Shown: positions 17,804 to 25,643 of the stretch, one piece after another
How positions within the stretch are numbered: the stretch's first letter is position 1
How the letters are laid out: every line of letters starts with the position of its first letter
Source: Pseudaeromonas aegiceratis
GTDB taxonomy: Bacteria > Pseudomonadota > Gammaproteobacteria > Enterobacterales > Aeromonadaceae
Reading direction: 5' to 3'
Length of the DNA: 64,000 bases
Assembly (NCBI RefSeq): GCF_046254905.1
Contig: NZ_CP158016.1
Coordinates: forward strand, 2,170,001 to 2,234,000
The notes under the pieces: model-generated
Seen by the model: only the letters and a program-made list of their open reading frames with translations
What the model was told of the DNA's origin: nothing
Databases searched by the model: none
Position numbers and translations under genes: made by a program

Positions 17804-17820
17804 CGGTGGTTAGACCAGTA
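17804..17820 (-). promoter_or_regulatory. Possible FadR operator upstream of fadE
   Basis: On the minus strand TACTGGTCTAACCACCG matches one half of the FadR consensus (CTGGTCNGAC) with one mismatch, while the other half is poor. The position, about 70 bases before the fadE start, suits FadR repression. Weak by itself. Confidence 0.3.
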
Positions 17821-18010
17821 GCGATGTGATAAGTAAGGCACAGGATGCAGACGCAGGGACTTTTTTGTCTTTTTTTCTGCCCGAGGTGAACTTTTTGCGA
17901 CAAGCCGCACTCTATATAAGTGCCACTGCAATTAAGCATTAAGTCTTTGCCCAGCTAGCTTCCCTGTTATCTGGGCTTTTTTTTGTCTGTCGAAGATGGA
18001 AGGAACAGCG

Positions 18011-18226
18011 ATGTCGTTGGCAACGGCGCCTATCGAGATCAAATTGGCCGTGGATATCATCCAGTGGCTGGAGGAAAACCAGATCCCGGCTGCCCAGGTG
18101 CTGAGCGCCCTGGCCCTGGTCAAGCGTGATTATGAGCGCAAGCTGCTGGCCGAGCAGACCAGCGACCAGACGCACGGATGCCCCAAACCCGGGGACAAGC
18201 CGCCATCACAAACAAAAGGGGCCTAA
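18011..18226 (+). CDS. ybaM: YbaM family small protein (DUF2496)
   Basis: Small cytoplasmic protein of 71 residues. The segment APIEIKLAVDIIQWLEENQI followed by PAAQVLSALALVKRDYERKL matches E. coli YbaM nearly throughout; about 20 extra polar residues at the C-terminus are not in the 53-residue E. coli protein. No function is known. ATG at 18011 was chosen by alignment; an ATG five codons earlier is open too. The stop codon TAA forms part of the loop of the terminator shared with speA. Divergent from fadE. Confidence 0.82.
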   Translation: MSLATAPIEIKLAVDIIQWLEENQIPAAQVLSALALVKRDYERKLLAEQTSDQTHGCPKPGDKPPSQTKGA

Positions 18227-18236
18227 AAGGCCCCTT
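18216..18236 (-). terminator. speA terminator overlapping the ybaM stop
   Basis: Perfect 8-bp stem AAGGGGCC/GGCCCCTT around TAAAA. On the minus strand it is followed by TTGTTTG, so it mainly ends speA transcription. On the plus strand the loop contains the ybaM stop codon. Confidence 0.75.
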
Positions 18237-18258
18237 CAATGTATGCCGATGCGAGCGC

Positions 18259-20163
18259 TTACTCGTCATCCTCCAGATAGGCATAACCCTGCAGGCCCGC
18301 TTCCAGATCTGCCAGCAGATCGGTGCGGATCTGCTCATCCACCGACAGATCGGCGGCCAGCCGCCGGTAGTTTTGGCGGATGCGATCCGGGTTGATGTTC
18401 ACATAGCGCAGCAGGTTATCCACCGTATCCCCCTTGGTGATATGGCTGATCACCGGCTTGCCATCGGCATCCAGGCTGATATCGGCACTGTGGGTATCGC
18501 CAAACAGGTTGTGCAGATCCCCCAGGGTCTCCTGATAGGCCCCCACAAGGAAGAAGCCCAGATAGCAGGTTTCGTCCGGGCCAAACTCCGGCATGGGCAG
18601 CGTGGTCTCCACCCCGACCCCGTCCACATAGTGGTCGATCATGCCATCCGAGTCGCAGGTGATATCCAGCACCACACCACGGTGTACCGGTGGCCGATCC
18701 AGCCCGGTCAGCGGCATGACGGGGAAGATCTGATCGATACCCCAGGCATCCGGCAGGGACTGGAACAAGGAGAAGTTGACGAAGCACTTGTCCGCCAGCT
18801 TCTCATTGAGCTCATCCAGCATGGCCCTGTGCTGACGGTTCACCGGGTTGAGCAGCGCTTTGACCCGCAGGCACAGGTTGATGTGCAACTCTTCGGCCCA
18901 GGCCCGTTCGGACAGGTTCATGAAGCCCATGGTGTACTGGGCATGGACATCCGCCAGGTCTGAGACGGAGTCGTGGAAAATTTCCAGCAGCCCCGGATCC
19001 TCATCGTTGAGCTCTTCCCAGCTGCGCCACATGTTCTGCAGCAACAGGGGCGCCGTCTCTTCCGGGGGATCCAGCTCGCGCTGCTGTACCGACTCGGTAC
19101 CTATGATGTTGGAGACCAACACCGCATGGTGAGCGGTGAGGGCGCGGCCCGACTCACTGATGATGGTGGGATGGGGCAGCTCGAACTCACGGCAGATGTC
19201 ACCTATGCCCCAGACCACGTTGTTGGCATATTCGCGCAGGCTGTAGTTGGCGGAACAGTGGCTCTGGGAACGGGAACCTTCGTAATCGACCCCCAGACCG
19301 CCGCCGACATCCACCACCTGGATGTCCGCCCCCAGGCGACGCAGCTCGGCATAGAAGCGGCCACACTCGCGGATCCCGCCTTGAATGTCCCGGATGTTGG
19401 CGATCTGGGAGCCCAGGTGGAAGTGCACCAGCTGCAGACAACCCAGCTTGTCCTCCTGACGCAGCCGCTCCACCATGCGCAGGATCTGGGCGGCGCTGAG
19501 GCCAAACTTCGACTTCTCGCCACCGCTGGCCTGCCACTTGCCAGAGCCTTGAGAGGCCAGACGTGCCCGCACCCCGATGCAGGGTTCGACCCCCAGCTGA
19601 GCGGCCTCAGAGAGTACCAGCTCCAGCTCGGAGGTCTTCTCCACCACTATGTAGACCTTGTGGCCCATCATGTTGCCAAGCAGGGCATGGCGGACGTATT
19701 CCCGATCCTTGTAGCCGTTGCAGACGATGACGGAGCCACGGGCGTGACGGTGCGACAACACGGCCAACAGCTCGGGTTTGGAGCCAGCTTCAAGACCCAG
19801 GCGGGGCTTGTCCTGGTAGGCGCGAGTGATGGACTCCAGCACCTGATTTTGCTGGTTCACCTTGATGGGATAGACACACTGATACTGGCCTTCGTAGCCA
19901 TAGCCTTCGATGGCCTGCTGGAAGGCACCAAACAGCGCATCGACCCGGCTCTTGATGATGTCGGGGAAACGCAGCAGCACGGGGGCCGCATAGCCCTGGC
20001 TGCGAAGTTGCTCAATCACGTCCTTGAGCACGATACGACAGTCGGGGCGGCTCTTATCCGGCGCCACCACCACCTGTCCTTGTTCATCCAAATGAAAAAA
20101 CCCCCCACCCCAGTAGGGCAGGTTGTACACCTTCAGGGCGTCCGAAGCGGACCAATTCGTCAT
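18259..20163 (-). CDS. speA: Biosynthetic arginine decarboxylase
   Basis: PLP-dependent enzyme that makes agmatine from arginine, the entry to putrescine synthesis through agmatine. The product has 634 residues, like the E. coli enzyme. Domain order: N-terminal extension (LKVYNLPYWGGGFFHLDEQG), alanine-racemase-like barrel with the PLP lysine in CVYPIKVNQQ, the phosphate-binding VDVGGGLGVDYEGS, and the C-terminal beta domain ending in the family's helical region. No agmatinase (speB) gene is adjacent, unlike many genomes, so the next pathway step must be elsewhere. Confidence 0.96.
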   Translation of the reverse strand: MTNWSASDALKVYNLPYWGGGFFHLDEQGQVVVAPDKSRPDCRIVLKDVIEQLRSQGYAAPVLLRFPDIIKSRVDALFGAFQQAIEGYGYEGQYQCVYPIKVNQQNQVLESITRAYQDKPRLGLEAGSKPELLAVLSHRHARGSVIVCNGYKDREYVRHALLGNMMGHKVYIVVEKTSELELVLSEAAQLGVEPCIGVRARLASQGSGKWQASGGEKSKFGLSAAQILRMVERLRQEDKLGCLQLVHFHLGSQIANIRDIQGGIRECGRFYAELRRLGADIQVVDVGGGLGVDYEGSRSQSHCSANYSLREYANNVVWGIGDICREFELPHPTIISESGRALTAHHAVLVSNIIGTESVQQRELDPPEETAPLLLQNMWRSWEELNDEDPGLLEIFHDSVSDLADVHAQYTMGFMNLSERAWAEELHINLCLRVKALLNPVNRQHRAMLDELNEKLADKCFVNFSLFQSLPDAWGIDQIFPVMPLTGLDRPPVHRGVVLDITCDSDGMIDHYVDGVGVETTLPMPEFGPDETCYLGFFLVGAYQETLGDLHNLFGDTHSADISLDADGKPVISHITKGDTVDNLLRYVNINPDRIRQNYRRLAADLSVDEQIRTDLLADLEAGLQGYAYLEDDE

Positions 20164-20761
20164 GGACTATGCCTCACAATAAGACAGCGGATCCGGCTGT
20201 CATTACTGCCAATCTCATCCAACCTCCCCGGGCAGAACGCCACGGGCGCGTTGGTACAAAGCACCGCTGCCACCAGGGCAGTCGGTCTAAGGCCGGTCTT
20301 GCGACCTATCGCCATCCCCCGACAGGACGATGAACGAATGCATTGAGCATATCGCATCTGATCCCCCACAGCGCCCTGTCAGCCCCGCAAAGGCAGAGCC
20401 CCAAGGTAATCCTTAGGGCTCTGATGCAACCATGCACTTTTCGCGGAGTGTACACAGTCTGCCGGCACGACGCCAAGGGAAAAAGCCGTCAGATCCGCCA
20501 CGAAAATGAGGCTTAACGGAATAAATGATTAGCGTGTCGCAAGGAGTGCATATAATTGCATTGGACTGGGGACGGCGCAGCAGACGGAATGCAGTTTGAA
20601 CGCCATCCCTCCAGCACAATTGCCCACGCCAGACGGCAAGTTCAGCAAGATGCGGCGCGAGAGACTCCTCGACTGGTCAGTTAACCAGTGCCGGACAAAA
20701 AGTGCCTATGCAGAGGTGGCAAGCAACGCGCCCCCGATCAGAAGGCGCATCAGACGAACGA
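20164..20761. other. Intergenic region between speA and folE
   Basis: About 600 bases upstream of speA and downstream of folE. The clearest element is a strong hairpin at 20394-20423. AT-rich sequence at 20500-20565 may carry the speA promoter. Short open frames exist (one from a TTG at 20596 to 20781, 61 codons), but none has a ribosome-binding site or recognisable product. I see no convincing gene. Confidence 0.5.
20394..20423. terminator. Strong hairpin, possible folE terminator or speA-leader element
   Basis: Perfect 8-bp arms CAGAGCCC/GGGCTCTG extended by an inner AAGG/CCTT pair around TAAT. No T-run follows on either strand, so it is either a weak terminator for minus-strand transcripts from folE or a structured part of the speA leader. 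Confidence 0.45.
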
Positions 20762-21418
20762 TTAACGCTCGGCGGCGGTGAGGAACTCATGCCGGGTGGC
20801 GGCGTTGGTCTTGAAGGAACCCCCCAGGGCCGTGGTAGTGGTGACGCTGGTGGCATCCTGAACCCCCCGCGCCTTGACGCAGTAGTGGGTCGCCGTGATG
20901 CTAATGGCCACATCATCGCTGCCCAGCAACGTCTGCAAGGCCACCAACACCTGCTGGGTCAATCGCTCCTGTACCTGGGGGCGCTTGGCAAAGAACTGCA
21001 CGATACGATTGATCTTGGACAGGCCAATGACCTTCTTGCGCGGGAAGTAGGCCACGGTGGCATAGCCATCAATGGTGACGAAATGGTGTTCACAGGTGCT
21101 GGTCAGGCTGATGCGGCTGACCTTGATCATCTCATCCATCCCCATCTTGTTCTCGATCACTGTGATCTTGGGGAAGGCACTGTAATCCAGGCCAGAGAAG
21201 ATTTCGTCCACATACATCTTGGCGATGCGCTGGGGGGTCTCAGCCAGGCTGTCGTCGGTCAAGTCCAGCCCCAACACCTGCATGATCTGCTCCATGCTAA
21301 GCGCGATTTGCTGGCGTTTCTCCTCGGCAGATAACCCGTTTTCCAGACGAGGGGTTTCCAGGCCGCGGGCCTCCAGGGCAGAACGGACCTGCAGGGCTTC
21401 TTGACTCAGCGCGCTCAT
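20762..21418 (-). CDS. folE: GTP cyclohydrolase I (FolE)
   Basis: Opens GTP to 7,8-dihydroneopterin triphosphate, the first step of folate synthesis. The product has 218 residues. Zn and catalytic signatures: STCEHHFVTIDGYATVAYFP near residue 105 (Cys and His ligands), VIGLSKINRIVQFFAKRPQV, and ISITATHYCVKARGV with the second Cys. The ATG at 21418 has AGGAGAG just upstream and gives the usual length; the open frame reaches 21448. Transcribed away from the small-RNA locus that begins about 140 bases upstream. Confidence 0.96.
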   Translation of the reverse strand: MSALSQEALQVRSALEARGLETPRLENGLSAEEKRQQIALSMEQIMQVLGLDLTDDSLAETPQRIAKMYVDEIFSGLDYSAFPKITVIENKMGMDEMIKVSRISLTSTCEHHFVTIDGYATVAYFPRKKVIGLSKINRIVQFFAKRPQVQERLTQQVLVALQTLLGSDDVAISITATHYCVKARGVQDATSVTTTTALGGSFKTNAATRHEFLTAAER

Positions 21419-21554
21419 TACTTCTCTCCTGCACCAAACGGCATGCATTGCAACCCCAGCAGCTCAGCACAGAGGGCTGGCAGGGCCGGTTCGGGCGGGC
21501 ATTATACCCCTGGTGGTAGCCCCGCCCGTTACATATTTTTCCTGTGTCACGCCT

Positions 21555-21567
21555 TTGCAATCTGCAA
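21555..21567. promoter_or_regulatory. LuxO-type operator 1
   Basis: TTGCAATCTGCAA has the perfect arms TTGCA-N3-TGCAA known for LuxO upstream of Vibrio qrr genes; one of the three central bases is C rather than A/T. It is centred about 149 bases upstream of the inferred small-RNA start. Confidence 0.6.
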
Positions 21568-21587
21568 CGACGCAAATGACACCCTGT

Positions 21588-21600
21588 TTGCAAAATGCAA
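21588..21600. promoter_or_regulatory. LuxO-type operator 2
   Basis: TTGCAAAATGCAA fits the LuxO motif TTGCAWWWTGCAA exactly. It lies 33 bases from operator 1 (about three helical turns) and about 116 bases upstream of the inferred start, a normal enhancer distance for a sigma-54 activator. Confidence 0.65.
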
Positions 21601-21683
21601 ATCCAAATGACTCTGCTCTAGCAAAATGACCCACAGGAACGGCAAATCAAGCAATTAGCGGGAAAAATCGCCCCAGAAAAAGT

Positions 21684-21699
21684 TGGCACACATTTTTCA
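21684..21699 (+). promoter_or_regulatory. Sigma-54-like promoter of the small RNA
   Basis: TGGCACACATTTTTCA matches the -24/-12 consensus TGGCACRNNNNTTGCW except for one base (T for G next to the -12 C). It would start transcription near 21710. No sigma-70 pair with acceptable spacing overlaps it. Confidence 0.55.
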
Positions 21700-21709
21700 T
21701 ATATAACGA

Positions 21710-21791
21710 TGTAAACCAGTTTTATCCCGTGCTCTCTTCGGCTTATTGCTGAAGTTTGGTCAACTCACTACTAGGGTTGGCCATTTTTTTT
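21710..21791 (+). ncRNA. Predicted Qrr-like small regulatory RNA
   Basis: Predicted transcript of about 82 nt. After a 25-base unpaired 5' part come a hairpin CTTCGGC/GCTGAAG (loop TTATT, 21736-21754) and a terminator hairpin TGGTCAAC/GTTGGCCA (21757-21783) followed by eight T. Upstream are a sigma-54-like promoter and two LuxO-type enhancer sites; downstream, convergent, is a LuxU-like HPt gene. This is the architecture of Vibrio qrr genes, whose RNAs act with Hfq in quorum sensing. The RNA does not show the Vibrio Qrr pairing core as I remember it, so it may be a diverged Qrr or a different RNA under the same control. No open frame fits the interval. Confidence 0.55.
21757..21791 (+). terminator. 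Small-RNA terminator
   Basis: Stem TGGTCAAC/GTTGGCCA (8 bp, one G-T pair), 11-base loop, then T8. It is oriented with the sigma-54-like promoter and not with any protein gene, which is the main argument for an RNA gene here. Confidence 0.75.
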
Positions 21792-21802
21792 GACCGCAAA
21801 AA

Positions 21803-21828
21803 ATAATGGGCTCACATGGACCCATTTT
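21803..21828 (-). terminator. Terminator of the HPt gene
   Basis: AAAATAATGGGCTCACATGGACCCATTTT (this is the hairpin in two parts: AATGGG and CCCATT arms around CTCACATGGA). On the minus strand it is followed by a T-rich run, just after the HPt stop. Confidence 0.65.
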
Positions 21829-21838
21829 GTCGCCGTTA

Positions 21839-22198
21839 CTAGCCATGCAGGGCCCGGGGTTCACTGACCAGATCCTGGATCGCCATCAGACTGTGGGGCA
21901 AGCTGGTCTTGAGCTGATTGACCCATTGCTGAATGATATGCCAATCGTGGCGACGGCAAGCCTGCTCCAGATGCTGGGCATGGTCATGACAAACCAAGGC
22001 CCCATAGGTGGCACAGACCGATTTGAGGGTATGAGCCAACAGACAGAGCTCTTCTGCATCATGACTGGCGAAGGCATTGTCGATGGCCAGCAGATTTTGC
22101 TGGCCATCTTCCACAAAGATCTGAACCAGCGCCGGCAGCAGCTCTTCACCTGTGTCTTGCCCAAGACGGGCGAAGACCTCCCGTGAGATCCACTCCAT
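21839..22198 (-). CDS. LuxU-like HPt phosphotransfer protein
   Basis: Single-domain histidine phosphotransfer protein of 119 residues. The motif LCLLAHTLKSVCATYGA places the phosphoacceptor at about His56, close in position and context to LuxU (114 residues, ISHALKSSAASFGA). LuxU relays phosphate from hybrid sensor kinases to the sigma-54 activator LuxO. No luxO or kinase gene is adjacent, so the name rests on similarity and on the neighbouring LuxO-type sites. It could also serve another phosphorelay such as an ArcB/BarA-type hybrid kinase. Start ATG at 22198 follows GGGAG. Transcribed toward the small-RNA gene and separated from it by two facing terminators. Confidence 0.75.
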   Translation of the reverse strand: MEWISREVFARLGQDTGEELLPALVQIFVEDGQQNLLAIDNAFASHDAEELCLLAHTLKSVCATYGALVCHDHAQHLEQACRRHDWHIIQQWVNQLKTSLPHSLMAIQDLVSEPRALHG

Positions 22199-22594
22199 TG
22201 ATTTACTCCCGTGCTTATATATCCCACCAGGGTGGGGCTGATTGCATCAGCGTTATCGTTGAGAAATGAGTGCCGGACCGTGGGGACAAAACCAGCCTCA
22301 TTTGCATATAGGATAAAGTATCCCGTAGCCGGTCGCCAAGCTGGTCCGCCGTGTTCCAGGCAAAAGCCGGCAGCGGCATAACAGCTTGGGGCGCCAAGGA
22401 CTGCAGGATCCCAGCCAGGGCAACCTGGGGCGTGCGGCGGGACGTTACGCCGCCAGCGCAGCAAGCCGGGCCCGGCCCGCGGGCAATGCGGACCTCAGCC
22501 GACGACGATGGCACGCCAAGCTAGCCAGTCGAGCGAGCGCGCCCTCCAGGGGCAGGTAGCAGGCTCGCGGCCTCACGGGGACAGGTCACGCCCA
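22199..22594. other. Intergenic region upstream of the HPt gene
   Basis: About 400 bases between ybgI and the HPt gene. Near the HPt start are a CCCACCAGGGTGGG-type hairpin (about 22223-22238) and the palindrome CTGATTGCATCAG. The rest is GC-rich, with open frames that have no start signals or recognisable similarity. Presumably it carries the HPt promoter. Confidence 0.45.
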
Positions 22595-23356
22595 CTAGGC
22601 CGGATTGGGAATATCCAAGAAGCGCACTTCCAGGCCGTGGTGGGCGGCCAGCCACTCCCCCAGCGCCCAAACGCCGTAGCGCTCGGTGGCATGGTGGCCG
22701 GCGGCAAAGAAGTGAATGCCCAGCTCCCGGGCCACGTGGATGGTCTGCTCCGACACTTCCCCCGTGATGAAGGCATCCATACCGGCTTCCGCCGCCTGCT
22801 GGATGAAGCCTTGTCCACCACCGGTACACCAGGCCAGCCGTTCTATGGGCCGGCCACAGGGGGAGGCTTCATACAACACCTCTCTGCCCAGCACCCCGGC
22901 CAGATGCGCCTGCCACTGCTCGCCGGTCACGGGCATCGGCAGCTCACCTTTGAAAATCAGGCAGTTGGGATCCTCCGGCTGCAGGGTGGACACGGCCCCT
23001 ATGCCCAGGCGAAGGGCCAGCTGAGCGTTATTGCCCAGCTCAGGGTGACCGTCCAACGGCAGATGATAGGCAAACAGATTGATGTCATGGGCCAGCAGGG
23101 TTTGCAGGCGATGCTTCTTCATACCCCGGATAGCTGCCGGTTCATTGCCCCAAAAATAGCCGTGATGGACCAGGACGGCATCCGCCTGCCAGGCCACCGC
23201 CTCGTCCAGCAGCGCCTGACAGGCGGTCACCCCGGTCAACAGGCGACGAATGGGACGACGCCCCTCCACCTGCAGGCCATTGGGGGCATAATCCTTGTAA
23301 CGCCGCGCCGCCAGCAGCTCATCCAGTTCGGCTTCCAGTGCAAGATTGGTGAGCAT
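22595..23356 (-). CDS. ybgI: Nif3-like dinuclear metal-centre protein (YbgI)
   Basis: Member of the NIF3/GTP cyclohydrolase 1 type 2 family: a hexameric protein with a dinuclear metal site; the physiological reaction is unsettled. The product has 253 residues. Metal ligand signatures are visible: DAVLVHHGYFWGNEP, LFAYHLPLDGHPELGNNAQL, and the C-terminal ITGEVSEQTIH and FFAAGHHATERYGV. The ATG at 23356 has AGGAGG at ideal spacing. It follows dedD by 9 bases and is the last gene of the truA-to-ybgI minus-strand run. Confidence 0.93.
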   Translation of the reverse strand: MLTNLALEAELDELLAARRYKDYAPNGLQVEGRRPIRRLLTGVTACQALLDEAVAWQADAVLVHHGYFWGNEPAAIRGMKKHRLQTLLAHDINLFAYHLPLDGHPELGNNAQLALRLGIGAVSTLQPEDPNCLIFKGELPMPVTGEQWQAHLAGVLGREVLYEASPCGRPIERLAWCTGGGQGFIQQAAEAGMDAFITGEVSEQTIHVARELGIHFFAAGHHATERYGVWALGEWLAAHHGLEVRFLDIPNPA

Positions 23357-23365
23357 CGCAACCTC

Positions 23366-24370
23366 CTAACCGGCCGGGCTATAGACAATGATCTTGCCGG
23401 CGGTACCGCCCACCTGATTGACCTTGGGCAGCATGGCCTCCAACCGGGAACGGGACACATCCGGCCCCACCACCACCCGGTGCAGCAAGCCTTGGGGATG
23501 ATTGACCAACTGAATGCCGGCGGGATAGCCGGCGGCCCGCAGGCGGCCCACCAGGGCACGGGCATTGTCGCCGTTTTGGAACACCCCCAATTGGATGATC
23601 CAACTGCCGCCGGAAGCCGCCGCACTGGCCGTCACCGTCGTCGGGCGGCTGGTGACACTGGTGACCGCAGGCTTGCTTAAGGTAGGCTGCGCCTCCACCA
23701 CCTCGACCCCACCGCTGCTTCGGCTGCTGCTGGCGACGCTCGCCGTGGCAGAGGGGACGGCGGTTGCCGGTTTGCTCGCTACGGCCGGCTTGCTATCGGG
23801 CACAAAGGGCTTGATCTCATAGGCCGGCTTGGCCTGGGCCACCGGTTTAGCCGGCTCGGCAACCGGCTTGGGCGTTGGCGCCACCGGCTGAGGCTTGGAC
23901 ACGGGTTGCGCCTTGGCGGTGAGGGGCTGGCTTTCCACCGGTTTGCTGGCCACCGGTTTGGCAGCCACCGGCTGCGGGGCGACCGGTTTGATCTCGGCAG
24001 GTTTAACCGGTTCAGGCTGAGGCTGGGTGTGGGGCCGGGCCTGAGCCACCACCTCGGCACCGGCGGGGACGACCTGATTGGCCGCCGGCTCGCCACCGCC
24101 GTTGAGTGTCACGGGTGCTGCGACTTCGTCCATCTGCCAGGACTCGGTTTGCTCGGCGGAAGACGTTTGGGCCGTCGCCAGGCTCTGCGCCTCACTGGCC
24201 GCCTGGGGTCTGGGTAAGGGCGCCGCCTCCGGTTGCAGGGGAATGGCGGCCACCGGCACCGTGGGGGTCTTGGGCTTGCCGGTGAGGATGTCTGGCAAGA
24301 AGATCACCCCCAGGGAAACCAGAATCACGCTGCCAATCAGGCGATTTTGAAATTGTGAAGCCAAGACCAC
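23366..24370 (-). CDS. dedD: DedD, SPOR-domain cell-division protein
   Basis: Septal-ring protein anchored in the inner membrane. The product has 334 residues, about 110 more than in E. coli because of a long Pro/Ala/Lys/Val-rich linker. Order: cytoplasmic start ASQFQNRL, one helix (IGSVILVSLGVIFLPDIL, residues 12-29), low-complexity periplasmic linker at about 30-250 with many KPV/QPV repeats, and a C-terminal SPOR domain (SWIIQLGVFQNGDNARALVG) that binds denuded peptidoglycan at the septum. Between folC and ybgI with 12- and 9-base gaps, as part of the operon. Confidence 0.92.
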   Translation of the reverse strand: MVLASQFQNRLIGSVILVSLGVIFLPDILTGKPKTPTVPVAAIPLQPEAAPLPRPQAASEAQSLATAQTSSAEQTESWQMDEVAAPVTLNGGGEPAANQVVPAGAEVVAQARPHTQPQPEPVKPAEIKPVAPQPVAAKPVASKPVESQPLTAKAQPVSKPQPVAPTPKPVAEPAKPVAQAKPAYEIKPFVPDSKPAVASKPATAVPSATASVASSSRSSGGVEVVEAQPTLSKPAVTSVTSRPTTVTASAAASGGSWIIQLGVFQNGDNARALVGRLRAAGYPAGIQLVNHPQGLLHRVVVGPDVSRSRLEAMLPKVNQVGGTAGKIIVYSPAG

Positions 24371-24382
24371 TCCCTATTTCGC

Positions 24383-25639
24383 TCAAAGTTGCTCGCGGGC
24401 CAAGACATCGGCGACCGTGTAAAAGGAACCAAATACCAGGATCATATCCAGTGGCTGGGCCGCCGCCAAGGCCGCACCGTAGGCACTGTCCACATCCGCA
24501 TGACAGCTAAGCTGAGTTGCCGCCGGCAGACTCGCCGCCAGTTGGGCAGCCTTGGCCGCCCGGGGGCCATGCAGATCCGCCAGAAACCAGGCATCAAACA
24601 GCTCCGCCACTTCCGCCAGGGTACCGGCGATATCCTTATCCTGCAGCATACCCACCACCGCCAGGCGGCGCCCGGCTGCCGGCATACGCCGTAACGCCGA
24701 GGCCAGATAGGCGGCCGCATGGGGATTGTGCGCCACATCGACCCAGACGGACGGCGTCTGCCGCACCTGTTGCAGACGACCGCTCAGGCGTGCCGATTGC
24801 AGACCCTGGCAGACCGCCTCACGGTCCACCGGCAAGCCCAGGCTGATGAGGGCCGCCACCGCAGTGCCGGCATTGGCCAAGGGCAGCACCGGCAGGGGTA
24901 ACCCGGACCAGCTGACGCCCAGCCCATCGAAACACCAGCGGCCATCCTCTTGGCGAATCACATAATCCCGCCCCACCTGCTTGAGATCAGCCTGGCACTG
25001 CTGAGCCTGCTCGGCCAGGGTCGCCGGCGGTTGCGGTTCGCCGGAGATGGCCGGCCGGCCGGCACGGAAGATCCCCGCCTTCTCCCTGGCTATGCTCTGG
25101 CGATCCGGTCCCAGCCAGTCACAGTGATCCAGGGCTATGCTGGTGATCACAGAGACATCGGCATCCACCAGGTTGGTGGCATCCAGCCGTCCGCCGAGCC
25201 CCACCTCCAGCAGGGTGACATCCGGCGCGGCCTGACGAAACAGCCAGAGGGCGGCCAGGGTACCAAACTCGAAAAAGGTGAGGGACAGAGCCTCCCTGGC
25301 TTGCTCCACCTGGGCAAAGGCCTGGCAGAGAGCCTCGTCTGAGACGAACTCCCCGTCGAGGCGCACCCGCTCGTTGTACCGCAACAGGTGGGGGGAGGAA
25401 TAGACACCCACCCGATAGCCCGCCGCCGTCAGCATGGCCTCCAGCATGGCACAGGTGGTGCCCTTGCCGTTGGTGCCACCGACGGTGATCACCTTGCCGG
25501 GCAGACGGTCCACCCCCATGCGCCGGGCGACTAGGCCCACCCGCTCCAGCCCCAGATCGATGGTCTTGGGGTGGATCTGCTCCAAATAAGAAAGCCAGTC
25601 GGCCAACGACTGGCTTTGAAACAGCGATGTCTGGCTCAC
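24383..25639 (-). CDS. folC: Bifunctional dihydrofolate / folylpolyglutamate synthase
   Basis: Adds glutamate to dihydropteroate and to tetrahydrofolate with ATP. The product has 418 residues. Mur-ligase-type fold: P-loop VITVGGTNGKGTTCAMLEAM, the YSSPHL motif, LLEVGLGGRLDATN, and the C-terminal VWVDVAHNPHAA and LAVVGMLQDKDI. Full length with no lesions. Its start is 4 bases after the accD stop, so translation is probably coupled. folE, the first gene of the same pathway, lies 3 kb away on the same strand but in another unit. Confidence 0.96.
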   Translation of the reverse strand: MSQTSLFQSQSLADWLSYLEQIHPKTIDLGLERVGLVARRMGVDRLPGKVITVGGTNGKGTTCAMLEAMLTAAGYRVGVYSSPHLLRYNERVRLDGEFVSDEALCQAFAQVEQAREALSLTFFEFGTLAALWLFRQAAPDVTLLEVGLGGRLDATNLVDADVSVITSIALDHCDWLGPDRQSIAREKAGIFRAGRPAISGEPQPPATLAEQAQQCQADLKQVGRDYVIRQEDGRWCFDGLGVSWSGLPLPVLPLANAGTAVAALISLGLPVDREAVCQGLQSARLSGRLQQVRQTPSVWVDVAHNPHAAAYLASALRRMPAAGRRLAVVGMLQDKDIAGTLAEVAELFDAWFLADLHGPRAAKAAQLAASLPAATQLSCHADVDSAYGAALAAAQPLDMILVFGSFYTVADVLAREQL

Positions 25640-25643
25640 AGCA

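Noticed and set aside
20596..20781. 61-codon frame from a TTG between speA and folE
   Set aside because: No ribosome-binding site, arginine-rich C-terminus, overlap with the folE end and no similarity I can recognise.
21710..21791. Reading the 21.7-kb element as a leader or attenuator of a protein gene
   Set aside because: The promoter and terminator point away from folE and converge on the end of the HPt gene, so no downstream gene could be served.
22215..22514. 99-codon minus-strand frame upstream of the HPt gene
   Set aside because: Overlaps another open frame on the same strand, has no start signal and no recognisable similarity; the area is better treated as a promoter region.
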